A DNA stretch of 64,000 nt, taken from positions 4,704,652 through 4,768,651 of the forward strand of contig NZ_AP021879.1 of the NCBI RefSeq assembly GCF_009689005.1. The letters are read 5' to 3'. The position numbers and the translations under genes were made by a program. Of the stretch, positions 45,701 through 53,540 are shown piece by piece. This stretch comes from Desulfosarcina ovata subsp. ovata (GTDB taxonomy: Bacteria; Desulfobacterota; Desulfobacteria; Desulfobacterales; Desulfosarcinaceae). How positions within the stretch are numbered: position 1 is the first letter of the stretch; each line of letters starts with the position of its first letter. Below the pieces are notes generated by a model, which saw only the letters and a list, made by a program, of their open reading frames with translations, did not search any database and was not told the origin of the DNA.

Positions 45701-45797
45701 GAACCGCCGGACCGAGATGGAACTCTATAAATTGTTAGCCAATGATGCGGCGTTCAAGGCCGCCATGCAGCAAAGCCTGCAAAGGGTGGTTGGATGA
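42741..45797 (+). CDS. hsdR: Type I restriction endonuclease HsdR
   Basis: The protein has 1018 residues from ATG 42741 (AAGGGA 6 bases upstream). The N-terminal nuclease domain holds FINGLPFATLELKNP, giving the ELK of the PD-(D/E)xK site near residue 190. The translocase follows with QHSAGSGKSNSI (Walker A), VVIDEAHSSQSG (DEAH), FAFTATPKN and a second RecA domain ending in VQALSRLNRA. It cuts unmodified DNA after translocation by HsdM2-S-R2 complexes. It is separated from hsdS by 578 bases of repeats, so it may have its own promoter. The C-terminal helical part is complete. Confidence 0.92.
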   Translation: MVSQTNEQALEALIEKKLTGMCLEEIGCAGTTEDGVGNPVMPFGPHHGYELGYPRDFNARYAIDETRFWDFLIKTQDKELEKLRRLDRGGDEWRRKILERYHRMAGKYGLLHLLKKGLRLDDAHLTLMYPLPLASSSDAVKQNFAANIFSSTRQVRYSLANPQEAIDLVLFINGLPFATLELKNPWTGQTARYHGQRQYRETRDITQPLLQFGRCLVHMTVDTDEVYMTTKLAGKGTFFLPFNKGHDFGAGNPPNPVGHKSAYLWEEVFGKESIATIIQHFVRLDGGSKTPLAKRILFFPRYHQLDVVRKLVAHAAENGVGHTYLIQHSAGSGKSNSITWASYQLIETYPKRLEIPGARHLEQPLFDSVVVVTDRRLLDKQLRENIKNFSEVRNIVAPAYTSAELKRALEQGKKIIITTIQKFPFIIDGIADLSDKRFAVVIDEAHSSQSGTAHDNMNRAMGGNADEQEEPPDVQDRILQAMRSRKMRGNASYFAFTATPKNTTLEKFGIRQPDGSFAPFHLYSMKQAIEEGFILDVLANYTTYKSYYEIQKSIEENPLFDSTKAQKKLRTYVERHQQTIDIKAEIILDHFIPQVVSSRKLKGQAKGMVITQNIETAIRYYKAIARLLALRGNPFKILIAFSGSKTVDGIEYTEAAVNGFAENKTRDHFDKAEYRLLVVANKYLTGFDQPKLTVMYVDKKLQGVLAVQALSRLNRAASELGKKTEDLFILDFFNTVDDIKTAFDPFYTATSLSRATDVNVLHELKDTLDEVGVYEWHEVEQFAILYFGNADAEQLSPIIDAAAARFNVELALEDEAKADFKIKAKQFVKIYGQMASIMPFEIVDWEKLFWFLKFLIPKLIVHDRDADQIDELLESVDLSSYGLERVKLNYGIELDADETEVDPQNPNPRGAHDTEEDRDSLDEIIREFNERWFQGWSATPEEQRVKFLSIAASIRAHPDFEEKYQNNSDTQNRMLAFEKIFEEVMLKNRRTEMELYKLLANDAAFKAAMQQSLQRVVG

Positions 45798-45836
45798 TAG
45801 CGCAGCATAAAAATCAGTTTGCAAGAAAGCGATACG

Positions 45837-46073
45837 ATGAGCGACAATCAGGATTGCCAGCCCGACCCGGAAATACTGATCAAGCTGGCCAACGCGCGCA
45901 TGCCCTTCGGGAAATACAAGGATCACCGCTTGATCGATCTGCCCGAGCCCTATGTGGTCTGGTTTTCACAAAAAGGGTTTCCGCGCGGCAAGCTCGGCGA
46001 CATGCTGCAAATGGTCTATGAGATCAAGGTCAATGGATTGGAGTATCTTTTTGACAGGCTCAAATCCGATTGA
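45837..46073 (+). CDS. DUF3820-family small protein
   Basis: The protein has 78 residues; the ATG is 39 bases after hsdR. The MPFGKYKDHRLIDLPEPYVVWFSQKGFPRGKLGDML core is the DUF3820 pattern (FGKYKG...L.DLP..YL.W). The family is small, widespread and without a settled biochemical role. It is probably co-transcribed with hsdR, but association with restriction systems is not established. Confidence 0.75.
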   Translation: MSDNQDCQPDPEILIKLANARMPFGKYKDHRLIDLPEPYVVWFSQKGFPRGKLGDMLQMVYEIKVNGLEYLFDRLKSD

Positions 46074-46077
46074 TTAT

Positions 46078-46102
46078 GGGTTCCCACGCAGAGCGCAGGA
46101 AC
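46078..46102. repeat. Degenerate copy of the GGTTCCCACGC palindrome
   Basis: GGTTCC-CACGCAGAGCGCA-GGAAC keeps the outer arms and the CACGC core of the repeat at 42275, with mismatches in the right arm. It overlaps or follows the stop of the DUF3820 gene. Confidence 0.55.
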
Positions 46103-46192
46103 GAGATGGAACGGTTGGGTTTCGTGCCTCGATCCAACCTACGATGTGATGACATCGAGAAACCTTTTATGACAGTAATGAAGGGGAGACAA

Positions 46193-47011
46193 ATGAAACT
46201 TTCAGATCAGGATACCGAGCTATTTTATCGGTTAATGTGGGCGCTACAATCGTATGTGAATCAACAATTAAAGATTCTTGATCTTGAATGCACGGATGAT
46301 TACGCTGGTTTGGATTCTGAGAAAAAAATTCCGGTTCGCGATGCGCTATACAAAAATAAAGGACTCATCGATTCTTTTGTTCAGGAAAATCCACAGAATT
46401 TATCGGCAGAAAATCTGGCCATCATTTCAGGATGGAAAAAATTTGTCAGGGGCGATTTTTTCATTGAGCGATTCTTGAAAAAGTACGCCGTATTTATTCA
46501 AGAAGAAAAAGTATACGCGGTATTGGGGCTCCACCAGAGTTTCGATGAGTTAATTCATCGATCGAATCTGCCTTTGTATGTCGAGACGGTCTTGTTGCCA
46601 TTCAAGGGCAAGATTATTTATGACGGACTCTTGGGAACGAGAAACATATACTTTGGCGGTGGCATCAAGCAACGTCTAAAGGAAACCTACTTGCGAGCCA
46701 AACAAAATAATCGAATTATTATCAGTTTGGAAAAATCCAATCGAGAAAATAAAACCAAACCGGAAATCCGATCATTAAAAGACTGGAAACCGGAATTGGA
46801 TGAGTTGGCCCATATGGCAAAAAAATTAAAGGGGTCGGTAGCATCCCCGGCAATTTACAGTCCGGCATTCAGTCTGGTAAAAGCCAGCATTGAATTTGCG
46901 CAACTTGCAGTATCGGATGCAGATGACCAAGAAGGCCTCCATAAAGCTCTAAACAAAGTAAGGCGTGCGTACAACAAATCAAACACTGTCCTTTATCGTG
47001 AAGAATGTTGA
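46193..47011 (+). CDS. Unrecognised 272-residue protein
   Basis: The start is ATG 46193, with AAGGGGAG 6 bases upstream; an earlier in-frame ATG at 46070 runs through a repeat and is unlikely. The N-terminus is helical. The middle part SGWKKFVRGDFFIERFLKKYAVFI followed by YAVLGL and LPLYVETVLLPFKGKIIYDGLL looks compact and conserved, with a strand-turn-strand end (IIYDGLLGTRN). The C-terminal 100 residues are basic and helical. I do not recognise the family and see no catalytic motif. It is AT-richer than hsdR and the last accessory gene before the MaoC-like gene. Confidence 0.6.
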   Translation: MKLSDQDTELFYRLMWALQSYVNQQLKILDLECTDDYAGLDSEKKIPVRDALYKNKGLIDSFVQENPQNLSAENLAIISGWKKFVRGDFFIERFLKKYAVFIQEEKVYAVLGLHQSFDELIHRSNLPLYVETVLLPFKGKIIYDGLLGTRNIYFGGGIKQRLKETYLRAKQNNRIIISLEKSNRENKTKPEIRSLKDWKPELDELAHMAKKLKGSVASPAIYSPAFSLVKASIEFAQLAVSDADDQEGLHKALNKVRRAYNKSNTVLYREEC

Positions 47012-47037
47012 TGAAAGCCGATGGAAGAAAGGGATAG

Positions 47038-47487
47038 ATGAGCACACAAGTTATTTATTTCGACGATTTCAAGCCGGGCCAGACCTACGCGACGGCTCGC
47101 CGGACGGTCAGCGAAGCGGATCATGTGAACTTCACCACCAGTTTCGGATTTTTCGAACCGCTTTTCATGGACCGTGATTTTGTGAAAACCAGCACCCCTT
47201 ACGAAAAGCCCATCGTTCCGGGCACGCTGACCTTTTCCGTGGCCGAAGGATTGACCATCCTGTCCGGTCTGCTGCACTCCGGTATGGCCTTTCTCGGAGT
47301 GGAGCTGGATGTTCTCAAGCCGGTTTTTATCGGTGATACCCTGACGGTGAGCATTGAAGTGGCGGATACCCGTGAGACGAAAAAACCGGACCGGGGGATT
47401 GTTACTTTCCGGCACCGGGTGATAAATCAGTCAGGTGTCGAGGTCATGGTATATACCGTTAAGCGGATGATGCGCCGAAAAGTCTGA
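47038..47487 (+). CDS. MaoC-like hot-dog dehydratase
   Basis: The protein has 149 residues, one hot-dog domain. FDDFKPGQTYATARRTVSEADHVNFTTSFG matches the MaoC/R-hydratase start, with Asp and His positions as in (R)-specific enoyl-CoA hydratases; KPIVPGTLTFSVAEGL is the second conserved block and DVLKPVFIGDTLTVSIEV the third. It probably acts on a CoA thioester in beta-oxidation or a related pathway; the substrate is unknown. No metabolic partner gene is adjacent. Confidence 0.8.
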   Translation: MSTQVIYFDDFKPGQTYATARRTVSEADHVNFTTSFGFFEPLFMDRDFVKTSTPYEKPIVPGTLTFSVAEGLTILSGLLHSGMAFLGVELDVLKPVFIGDTLTVSIEVADTRETKKPDRGIVTFRHRVINQSGVEVMVYTVKRMMRRKV

Positions 47488-47570
47488 TTGTCCTTTTTTC
47501 ATCATGGAATGCGGATAAATCATATGATGTTAGAATGGGAACCCATCCCCGATCAGGTGAAACGCAGGGG

Positions 47571-47594
47571 CGCTCTTACGCAGAGCGTTGGAGC
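47571..47594. repeat. Degenerate palindrome of the CGCTC/GAGCG type
   Basis: CGCTC-TTACGCAGAGCGTTG-GAGCG at about 47571-47594 resembles the repeats at 42324 and 46078. It lies in the gap between the MaoC-like gene and ccdA. Confidence 0.5.
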
Positions 47595-47639
47595 GAGGCG
47601 TATAATTGATCCAAATGTAGTCGACCGAGCCTATAAACA

Positions 47640-47668
47640 TTGACTATGCGCATTTTTTCATATATTTT
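47640..47668 (+). promoter_or_regulatory. Likely ccdAB promoter
   Basis: TTGACT (47640-47645) and TATTTT (47663-47668) are 17 bases apart, a sigma-70-like promoter 30 bases before the ccdA start. ATGCG occurs twice (47646 and 47670), flanking the -10, and could be half-sites for CcdA autorepression. Confidence 0.5.
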
Positions 47669-47697
47669 ATGCGTATAAAATGTATTTGGAGGCTTAT

Positions 47698-47946
47698 ATG
47701 GAAAAGGTTCTCTATAATCCCAAAGCTGGAAAAAAGGCCACGAATGTAAGCATCAACAGCGATTTATTAAAGCAGGCCAAAGCGCTTAAGATCAATTTGT
47801 CAAAAACACTTGAGGATCGCTTGGCTGAATTATTGATTGAGGAAAAGCGAAAGGCCTGGAAAGCGGAAAATAAAGACGCCATTGAAGCCTACAATCGCCG
47901 AATCAAAGAAAAGGGAGTCTTCAGCGATGGCTTGAGGCGCTTCTGA
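47698..47946 (+). CDS. ccdA: CcdA-type antitoxin
   Basis: The protein has 82 residues from ATG 47698, with GGAGG 6 bases upstream. It has an N-terminal ribbon-helix-helix segment (KATNVSINSDLLKQAKALKINLSKTLEDRL) and an acidic/aromatic C-terminal toxin-binding tail with WKAENKDAIEAYNRRIKEKGVFSD, both typical of CcdA. It neutralises CcdB and represses the operon. Its stop overlaps the ccdB start (TGATG). Confidence 0.9.
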   Translation: MEKVLYNPKAGKKATNVSINSDLLKQAKALKINLSKTLEDRLAELLIEEKRKAWKAENKDAIEAYNRRIKEKGVFSDGLRRF

Positions 47947-48260
47947 TGGCGCAGTTCGATGTATATGAGAATCCAAATGCGGAAACGAATCAGACTGTGC
48001 CTTACCTTCTTGACATACAGTCAGATCTTCTCGACAATCTTGCCACCCGCGTGGTCGTCCCCCTCGTCGATGCGGGAATTGCCGGTAAACCCATTTTGCA
48101 CCTTACCCCTCGATTCCATGTCGAGAATACCCGGGTGGTGATGTCAACGGCAGAACTGGCTGGCATTTCGACGGGCGCCTTGGGAAAAAAAATCGGTTCG
48201 TTGAAAGATCAACGCGATAAAATCATTGCCGCGGTCGATTTCCTGATTACTGGTTTCTAA
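47946..48260 (+). CDS. ccdB: CcdB-type DNA gyrase poison
   Basis: The protein has 104 residues, the usual CcdB length. MAQFDVYENPN, YLLDIQSDLLD, TRVVVPL and the C-terminal AVDFLITGF match CcdB; the three C-terminal residues ITGF region replaces the W-G-I gyrase-contact end of the F-plasmid toxin. CcdB traps gyrase on DNA when CcdA is lost. A chromosomal copy next to a restriction system may stabilise the island. Confidence 0.9.
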   Translation: MAQFDVYENPNAETNQTVPYLLDIQSDLLDNLATRVVVPLVDAGIAGKPILHLTPRFHVENTRVVMSTAELAGISTGALGKKIGSLKDQRDKIIAAVDFLITGF

Positions 48261-48337
48261 ATGCTTCCGTTTCATAAAAGGATGCTGAAACCTTAACAGC
48301 CATTACCGACCACGTGAAAATGGAGGAGAACGGCAAG

Positions 48338-49315
48338 ATGAAGACACGAATTACCGAACTGTTCGGCATCCGACATCCGATCATTCAAGGTGGTATGCAC
48401 TATGTCGGATTCGCGGAATTGGCTTCGGCCGTATCCAATGCGGGCGGTCTTGGCATCATTACCGGTTTGACCCAGAAGACGCCCCAGGACCTGGCCGGGG
48501 AAATCCAGCGTTGCAGGAAAATGACCGATAAGCCATTCGGCGTCAACCTGACCTTTCTTCCGACCATCCAGGCACCGGATTACCCCGGCTATATCAACGC
48601 CATCATTGACGGCGGCGTCAAGATTGTGGAAACCGCCGGCCGCAATCCCCAGCCGTACATGCCCATTTTACAAGAGGCAGGGGTGAAGATCATCCATAAA
48701 TGTACTTCCGTGCGCCATGCCCTGAAAGCGGAGAAAATCGGGTGTGATGCCGTGTCGGTAGACGGCTTCGAGTGCGGTGGCCATCCAGGAGAAGATGATA
48801 TCCCCAACATGATCTTGCTGCCGCGGGCTGCCGAAGAATTAACCATCCCGTTTGTTGCCTCCGGTGGTATGGCGGATGCGCGCAGCCTCGTCGCTTCGCT
48901 TGCCCTGGGCGCGGATGGCATCAATATGGGCACGCGGTTCATTGCCACTCAGGAGGCGCCGGTGCATGAGAAAGTGAAACAGGCCATTTTGTCAGCTACA
49001 GAGCTGGATACGCGCCTGGTTCTGCGTCCGCTTCGGAACACGGAACGGGTTCTCGCCAACACGGCCGCCGAGCGTCTCTTGGAGAAAGAGAAGTCACTCG
49101 GCAGCAGTATCAAGATTGAAGATGTCATCGAAGAGGTGGCCGGGGTTTATCCAAAGGTCATGATGGATGGCGAAATTCATTCCGGGGTGTGGTCCTGTGG
49201 TATGGTGGCCGGTCTTATTCATGACATTCCGACCTGCGGGCAACTCATCGATCGGATCATGGCTGACGCCGAATCGATTGTTCGGGAACGCCTGGAGGGC
49301 ATGCTGGCTCCATAA
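48338..49315 (+). CDS. FMN-dependent nitronate monooxygenase / enoyl-reductase-like flavoprotein
   Basis: The protein has 325 residues from ATG 48338 (GGAGGAG 8 bases upstream). It is a TIM barrel with HPIIQGGMHYVGFAELASAVSNAGGLGII at the start, GVNLTF, IIHKCTSVRHA, DGFECGGHPGED and the FMN-phosphate loops VASGGMADARS and GADGINMGTRF. This is the 2-nitropropane dioxygenase/NMO-like family that includes FabK-type enoyl reductases; substrates cannot be told apart by eye. It starts after the CcdAB locus and marks the return to core-like sequence. The 322 bases after it (49316-49637) hold nothing I can identify. Confidence 0.82.
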   Translation: MKTRITELFGIRHPIIQGGMHYVGFAELASAVSNAGGLGIITGLTQKTPQDLAGEIQRCRKMTDKPFGVNLTFLPTIQAPDYPGYINAIIDGGVKIVETAGRNPQPYMPILQEAGVKIIHKCTSVRHALKAEKIGCDAVSVDGFECGGHPGEDDIPNMILLPRAAEELTIPFVASGGMADARSLVASLALGADGINMGTRFIATQEAPVHEKVKQAILSATELDTRLVLRPLRNTERVLANTAAERLLEKEKSLGSSIKIEDVIEEVAGVYPKVMMDGEIHSGVWSCGMVAGLIHDIPTCGQLIDRIMADAESIVRERLEGMLAP

Positions 49316-49637
49316 CGGATGATATGTGGGCTCCGCCTCGGCAAAGGATGCCATGTCTTCCTATGGCGGCGGTGCTGAATTCGATTTGAGTCTTCATGTT
49401 CTATTTATCAGATTCAATAAAACCTTGTTCGGTAATCCGCAGGTTCTACATTGCTTTAATCCGTTTAACTGTATTCCGTCCTCGTCGTTCTTCTGCGGTT
49501 CGAAAAAGCTCGTGGGGAGAGCTGGCGGTACTCGCCGACGAATCATGCCAGCTCGGCGGGCGTGGCATCAAGCCGCTATCACGGAATCCCGCTTTAGGGA
49601 TTGTTCTTTTTCGCCGAAGGCGGTATTTTTCACGCCC

Positions 49638-52600
49638 ATGCGCCCCCTGAAAAAATCATTGCTGCTGATCGTGATCGCCCTGATGGTCGCCCTTCCAATG
49701 CTCATTTCGGGTGGGTACCTATGGATCAATTCCAAGCTGGGGCGCGATTGGCTGCAAGCACGCATCAACACGGGCATTCCCGGCAGTATTACCATAGGAA
49801 CGCAGCGCCTGCGGATCCTCACGCTGGGGGTGGACCTGGACGATGTGACCCTTCGCGATCCCCAAGGGCACGCCCTGGCCGGATTCACCCATCTTGCCGT
49901 TCGTCTCGCCTGGCACCCGCTGTTGCAACGTGAACTCCGCGTGCAAAGCCTGTTGCTCCAAACCCCCTGGGCCAAGCTGGTCCAGGATCCGGAAACCGGC
50001 TTGAGCCTGATCCGCGCCCTGGTACAGCCGGATGAAAAAATTGCCGCGACCGAAGAAAACGACCAAGGCGCACTGCCGTTCAACATCACCTGCCAATCCC
50101 TGAAACTTACCGATGGCTGCCTGGTCTTCGATGCGCCGGGAGACGATGTCCATCTGACGGCCGAGGGCATGACCCTATCGGCCAGCGGCGATCTCATGCA
50201 CCGGCAGGCCCTGCTTGATCTTCAGGTCCAACGGCTGGAAACCACCGGCACCGGCATTCATCCCCAACCGACCCGAATCCGGCTGAACGCTCGTCTGGAC
50301 GGTGACCGGCTGGAAATTCCTATCCTTCAATTCGCCATCGGCCAGACCACCTTGGACCTTCAGGCGGCTATCGACCAACTGGTGGCCGACCCGGTGGTGA
50401 ACGGCCAAGTGAGACTCCAAAGCGAATTTGCCGAACTGAAGGACGTTTTGAACCTGGACGGTCCCTATGCCGGCCGGTTGACCGGCAGGCTCGACCTGAA
50501 CGGCCGGCTGAGCGACCCTGCTGCGCACCTGGTCCTTGCACTGGACACCGGCCAAGTGGCCGGCCACCCCTTGGATCGCGCCGAGTTCGCCGTCGTCCTC
50601 AAGGACCGTCTGGCCACCATCGGACCGGCAGCCTGGCAACTGGCCGGCGGGGCGGTGCGCCTGGACGGCACGGTCGACCTGCGGAACGCCTTTCCCGCCG
50701 GGTTTCTGACGTCGGCGCCGGATGTGGATGCGATTGCCTACAACCTGAGCCTGACCCAGACGGCGCCCGATCTGAATCCCTGGATGGCGTTGGCATCCAC
50801 CATCCAGGGCCAATTGGAAAGTCGCCTAACCCTTGCCGGCAGCGGCGTGCGGCCCGAGGCGTGCTCGGCCCGCCTGACCCTGAACGCAAGGGGCCAAAAC
50901 CTGCTGACCACCGGCATGGACCAGCCGATCGACGCCAGCGTGGACCTGGAGGCCCAACTGGACGAGGGCAAACTGACGCTGACCCGCCTGGATGCCACCA
51001 GCGACGATGTCTCCATCACCGGCAACGCCCGCTTTGAGATGGACAACCAGGCGATTGCCGGCGAGCTTCGGGTCCAGGCCTGGAATCTGTCGCGACCCCT
51101 GGCCGTTGTCGGGCAGCCGTCGGTCCGGGGCGCCGGCAACGCGGCCATCACCGTTGGCGGTGATCTGCACCAGCCCCAGTTCTCAATCGATCTTGCGGCC
51201 ACGGGCCTTAACGTGGACGGTTACCCCCTCGGCGACCTGGCCATCGACGCTAAGATGGCCGCCGACGGCATTCTGAACCTGCGTCGCCTGGATGTTAAAA
51301 ACCGGGCGTCCCGGATATGGGGCAGCGGCCGCACGCGCCTGATCCCGGGTGCCGGCAGGATCGATCCTGAATTCGACAACCGGCTGGAACTCACCATCGA
51401 CAAGGCCGCCATCAGCGATTTCATGCCGGACCCGCCGCTCGACGGGCAATGGGATGCACGACTGAAGGTCAGTGGCCCATTGAAATCCCTGAAGGCGGCA
51501 CTCCGTCTGGACGGCACGGGTATCGATATCGCCGGGCAGCCGATTGAATCAGTGAACCTCGACGCCCGATTCGAAAATCAGCGGATCTGGCTGAATCGGC
51601 TGGCGGCCACCCTGGCACCGGGCGAAACGATGGTTGCCGACGGATCGGTGGGGCTGGACAAAAGTCTCGATCTTCGTCTGATGACCGACGGCATCGCCCT
51701 GAAAAGCATCCAGGCGCTTCAAGGGCGCCTGCCCGCCCAAGGCCTGCTGCGACTTGGCCTCAGGGCCCGGGGCAGTCTCGACGATCCGGATATCGACGGT
51801 CAACTGACCGCATCGGCCATCCGGATCAATGAGGAGCCCATGGCGGATATCGATCTGAGCGTCAGTCTGAATGACCACGAGGCCCGGGTGAAAGGCCATC
51901 TCAATTTTGGCGTGGATGCGGTTTACGACCTGCAGCATGGGGATTTCAAAGGCGCGCTGATCTTCGATAAAACCGAAACCGCCGCCTACTTCCGGGCCTT
52001 CGGCAGGCCCGAGGCCAGCGGCACGCTCACCGGCCGAATCGAGGCTTCGGGAAATATCCATGCGATCGATGAAGCCGACACTCTGGCGGAACTGAGCGAC
52101 CTGCAACTCTTCTTCAACAATACACCGCTGATCCAATCCGACCGACTGGCCCTGAAACTGGCCGGCCGGCAGCTGACCATTCCCGAATCGGAACTGTCCC
52201 TGCTCTCCACAGGCCGTTTGCGCGTCAAGGGCGATGCCCGAATGGACGGCGACCTCGATCTATCCATCGCCGGCCGGATTCCCATCGCCGCCATCGCAGT
52301 GATCAGGGAGGACCTGGCCGACGCCACGGGACAGTTGGTGCTGGACGGCCGGATCGAAGGATCGGTAACCCAGCCCCGCATCGATGCCCGAGTCGAACTG
52401 GACCGCATCGCCATGACCATCCCCGGGCTCGACCAGCGCCTGCACGACCTTGGCGGCCGAATCCTTATCGGCACAAACACCGTCCGGTTCGAGGATGTCA
52501 GCGGTTTTCTGGATACGGGCACGTTCCGGCTGACCGGCAGAATCACGCATGACTCATTCACCCCCACCAACCTTGATCTCACTCTGGCTGCCCGAGCCTT

Positions 52601-53540
52601 GCCGGTGGCGGTTCCCGACACCTTGAGCGTGCTGCTCAACAGCGACATCCGCATCACCGGAAGCAACCGGCAGGCCACGGCCCAGGGCGAAATCGTTCTG
52701 GTGGAGGGGAGTTACTACAAAGACGTCAAGATCAACTTGCTGCAGATGGCCGTCACCCGTCAACGGTCCGTGTCACCGGCATCCCGCCCTATTCAGGTTC
52801 CCTATTTTGACAAGGTCAACCTGGATATCGGAGTTTCCCATCGGCAGCCCTTTCAGGTGGAGAACAACCTGGCCGATCTGGAAATCAGTCCGGACCTGAC
52901 CATCGGAGGCACCCTGGCCCTACCCATCGTCAGTGGCAGGGCAGAGGTTACCAGCGGCACGGTCAATTTCCAACGGCGGACGTTTACGGTCAACAAGGGT
53001 GTCATCGATTTCGTCAACCCCTATAAAACCGATGCGGAAATCGATATCGAAAGCGAAACCACCATCCGGGACTGGACCATCACCCTGGCGCTCCAGGGCA
53101 CACCGGACAACCTGAAGCTTGAACTGTCGTCTGTGCCGTCGGAGACCAATTCGGATATTCTTTCGCTGATCCTTTTCGGCCGAACCGCCAGTGAACTGAC
53201 CGCCGGCGAGGGCGGCAACCAGCGGTCCAGCAGCCAGATCATGGCCGAGATGCTTGCCGACACCTTTGGCGAGGATATCAAGAAAGCGACCGGCGTCGAC
53301 ATCCTGGAGGTGGAAACCGACAGCAGTGAAGATGATGACGCCGCCGATGTCAAAGTCACGGTGGGAAAACACCTCTCGAACCGAATAACCGTTAAATATG
53401 CCGTTGAAAGCAGCGACGGTGAACTCCTCCAGCGGGCCATTACCGAATACAAGCTGCTGGAGAACATTCTGGTCAGCGGATTTCAAGATTCCAAGGGGGT
53501 TTATGGAACAGAACTCTCTTTCCGGATCGAATTCAGATGA
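49638..53540 (+). CDS. tamB: TamB-type translocation and assembly module protein (AsmA-like/DUF490)
   Basis: The protein has 1300 residues from ATG 49638 (MRPLKKSLLLIVIALMVALPML); the frame is open to 49326 but that stretch is not protein-like. A single N-terminal transmembrane anchor is followed by about 1150 residues of repeating beta-strands (RVQSLLLQTPWAKLV, LNLDGPYAGRLTGRLDLNGRL and so on), the taco-shaped lipid-transfer groove. The C-terminal DUF490 domain (from about 1050) has VEVTSGTVNFQRRTFTVNKGVI-like strands and a final VKYAVESSDGELLQRAITEYKLLENILVSG. TamB spans the periplasm and works with TamA and in phospholipid transfer. It overlaps tamA by 4 bases. Confidence 0.88.
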   Translation: MRPLKKSLLLIVIALMVALPMLISGGYLWINSKLGRDWLQARINTGIPGSITIGTQRLRILTLGVDLDDVTLRDPQGHALAGFTHLAVRLAWHPLLQRELRVQSLLLQTPWAKLVQDPETGLSLIRALVQPDEKIAATEENDQGALPFNITCQSLKLTDGCLVFDAPGDDVHLTAEGMTLSASGDLMHRQALLDLQVQRLETTGTGIHPQPTRIRLNARLDGDRLEIPILQFAIGQTTLDLQAAIDQLVADPVVNGQVRLQSEFAELKDVLNLDGPYAGRLTGRLDLNGRLSDPAAHLVLALDTGQVAGHPLDRAEFAVVLKDRLATIGPAAWQLAGGAVRLDGTVDLRNAFPAGFLTSAPDVDAIAYNLSLTQTAPDLNPWMALASTIQGQLESRLTLAGSGVRPEACSARLTLNARGQNLLTTGMDQPIDASVDLEAQLDEGKLTLTRLDATSDDVSITGNARFEMDNQAIAGELRVQAWNLSRPLAVVGQPSVRGAGNAAITVGGDLHQPQFSIDLAATGLNVDGYPLGDLAIDAKMAADGILNLRRLDVKNRASRIWGSGRTRLIPGAGRIDPEFDNRLELTIDKAAISDFMPDPPLDGQWDARLKVSGPLKSLKAALRLDGTGIDIAGQPIESVNLDARFENQRIWLNRLAATLAPGETMVADGSVGLDKSLDLRLMTDGIALKSIQALQGRLPAQGLLRLGLRARGSLDDPDIDGQLTASAIRINEEPMADIDLSVSLNDHEARVKGHLNFGVDAVYDLQHGDFKGALIFDKTETAAYFRAFGRPEASGTLTGRIEASGNIHAIDEADTLAELSDLQLFFNNTPLIQSDRLALKLAGRQLTIPESELSLLSTGRLRVKGDARMDGDLDLSIAGRIPIAAIAVIREDLADATGQLVLDGRIEGSVTQPRIDARVELDRIAMTIPGLDQRLHDLGGRILIGTNTVRFEDVSGFLDTGTFRLTGRITHDSFTPTNLDLTLAARALPVAVPDTLSVLLNSDIRITGSNRQATAQGEIVLVEGSYYKDVKINLLQMAVTRQRSVSPASRPIQVPYFDKVNLDIGVSHRQPFQVENNLADLEISPDLTIGGTLALPIVSGRAEVTSGTVNFQRRTFTVNKGVIDFVNPYKTDAEIDIESETTIRDWTITLALQGTPDNLKLELSSVPSETNSDILSLILFGRTASELTAGEGGNQRSSSQIMAEMLADTFGEDIKKATGVDILEVETDSSEDDDAADVKVTVGKHLSNRITVKYAVESSDGELLQRAITEYKLLENILVSGFQDSKGVYGTELSFRIEFR

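Noticed and set aside
49326..49637. N-terminal extension of TamB
   Set aside because: The open frame continues upstream, but the sequence is not protein-like and would bury the transmembrane anchor that starts at the ATG at 49638.
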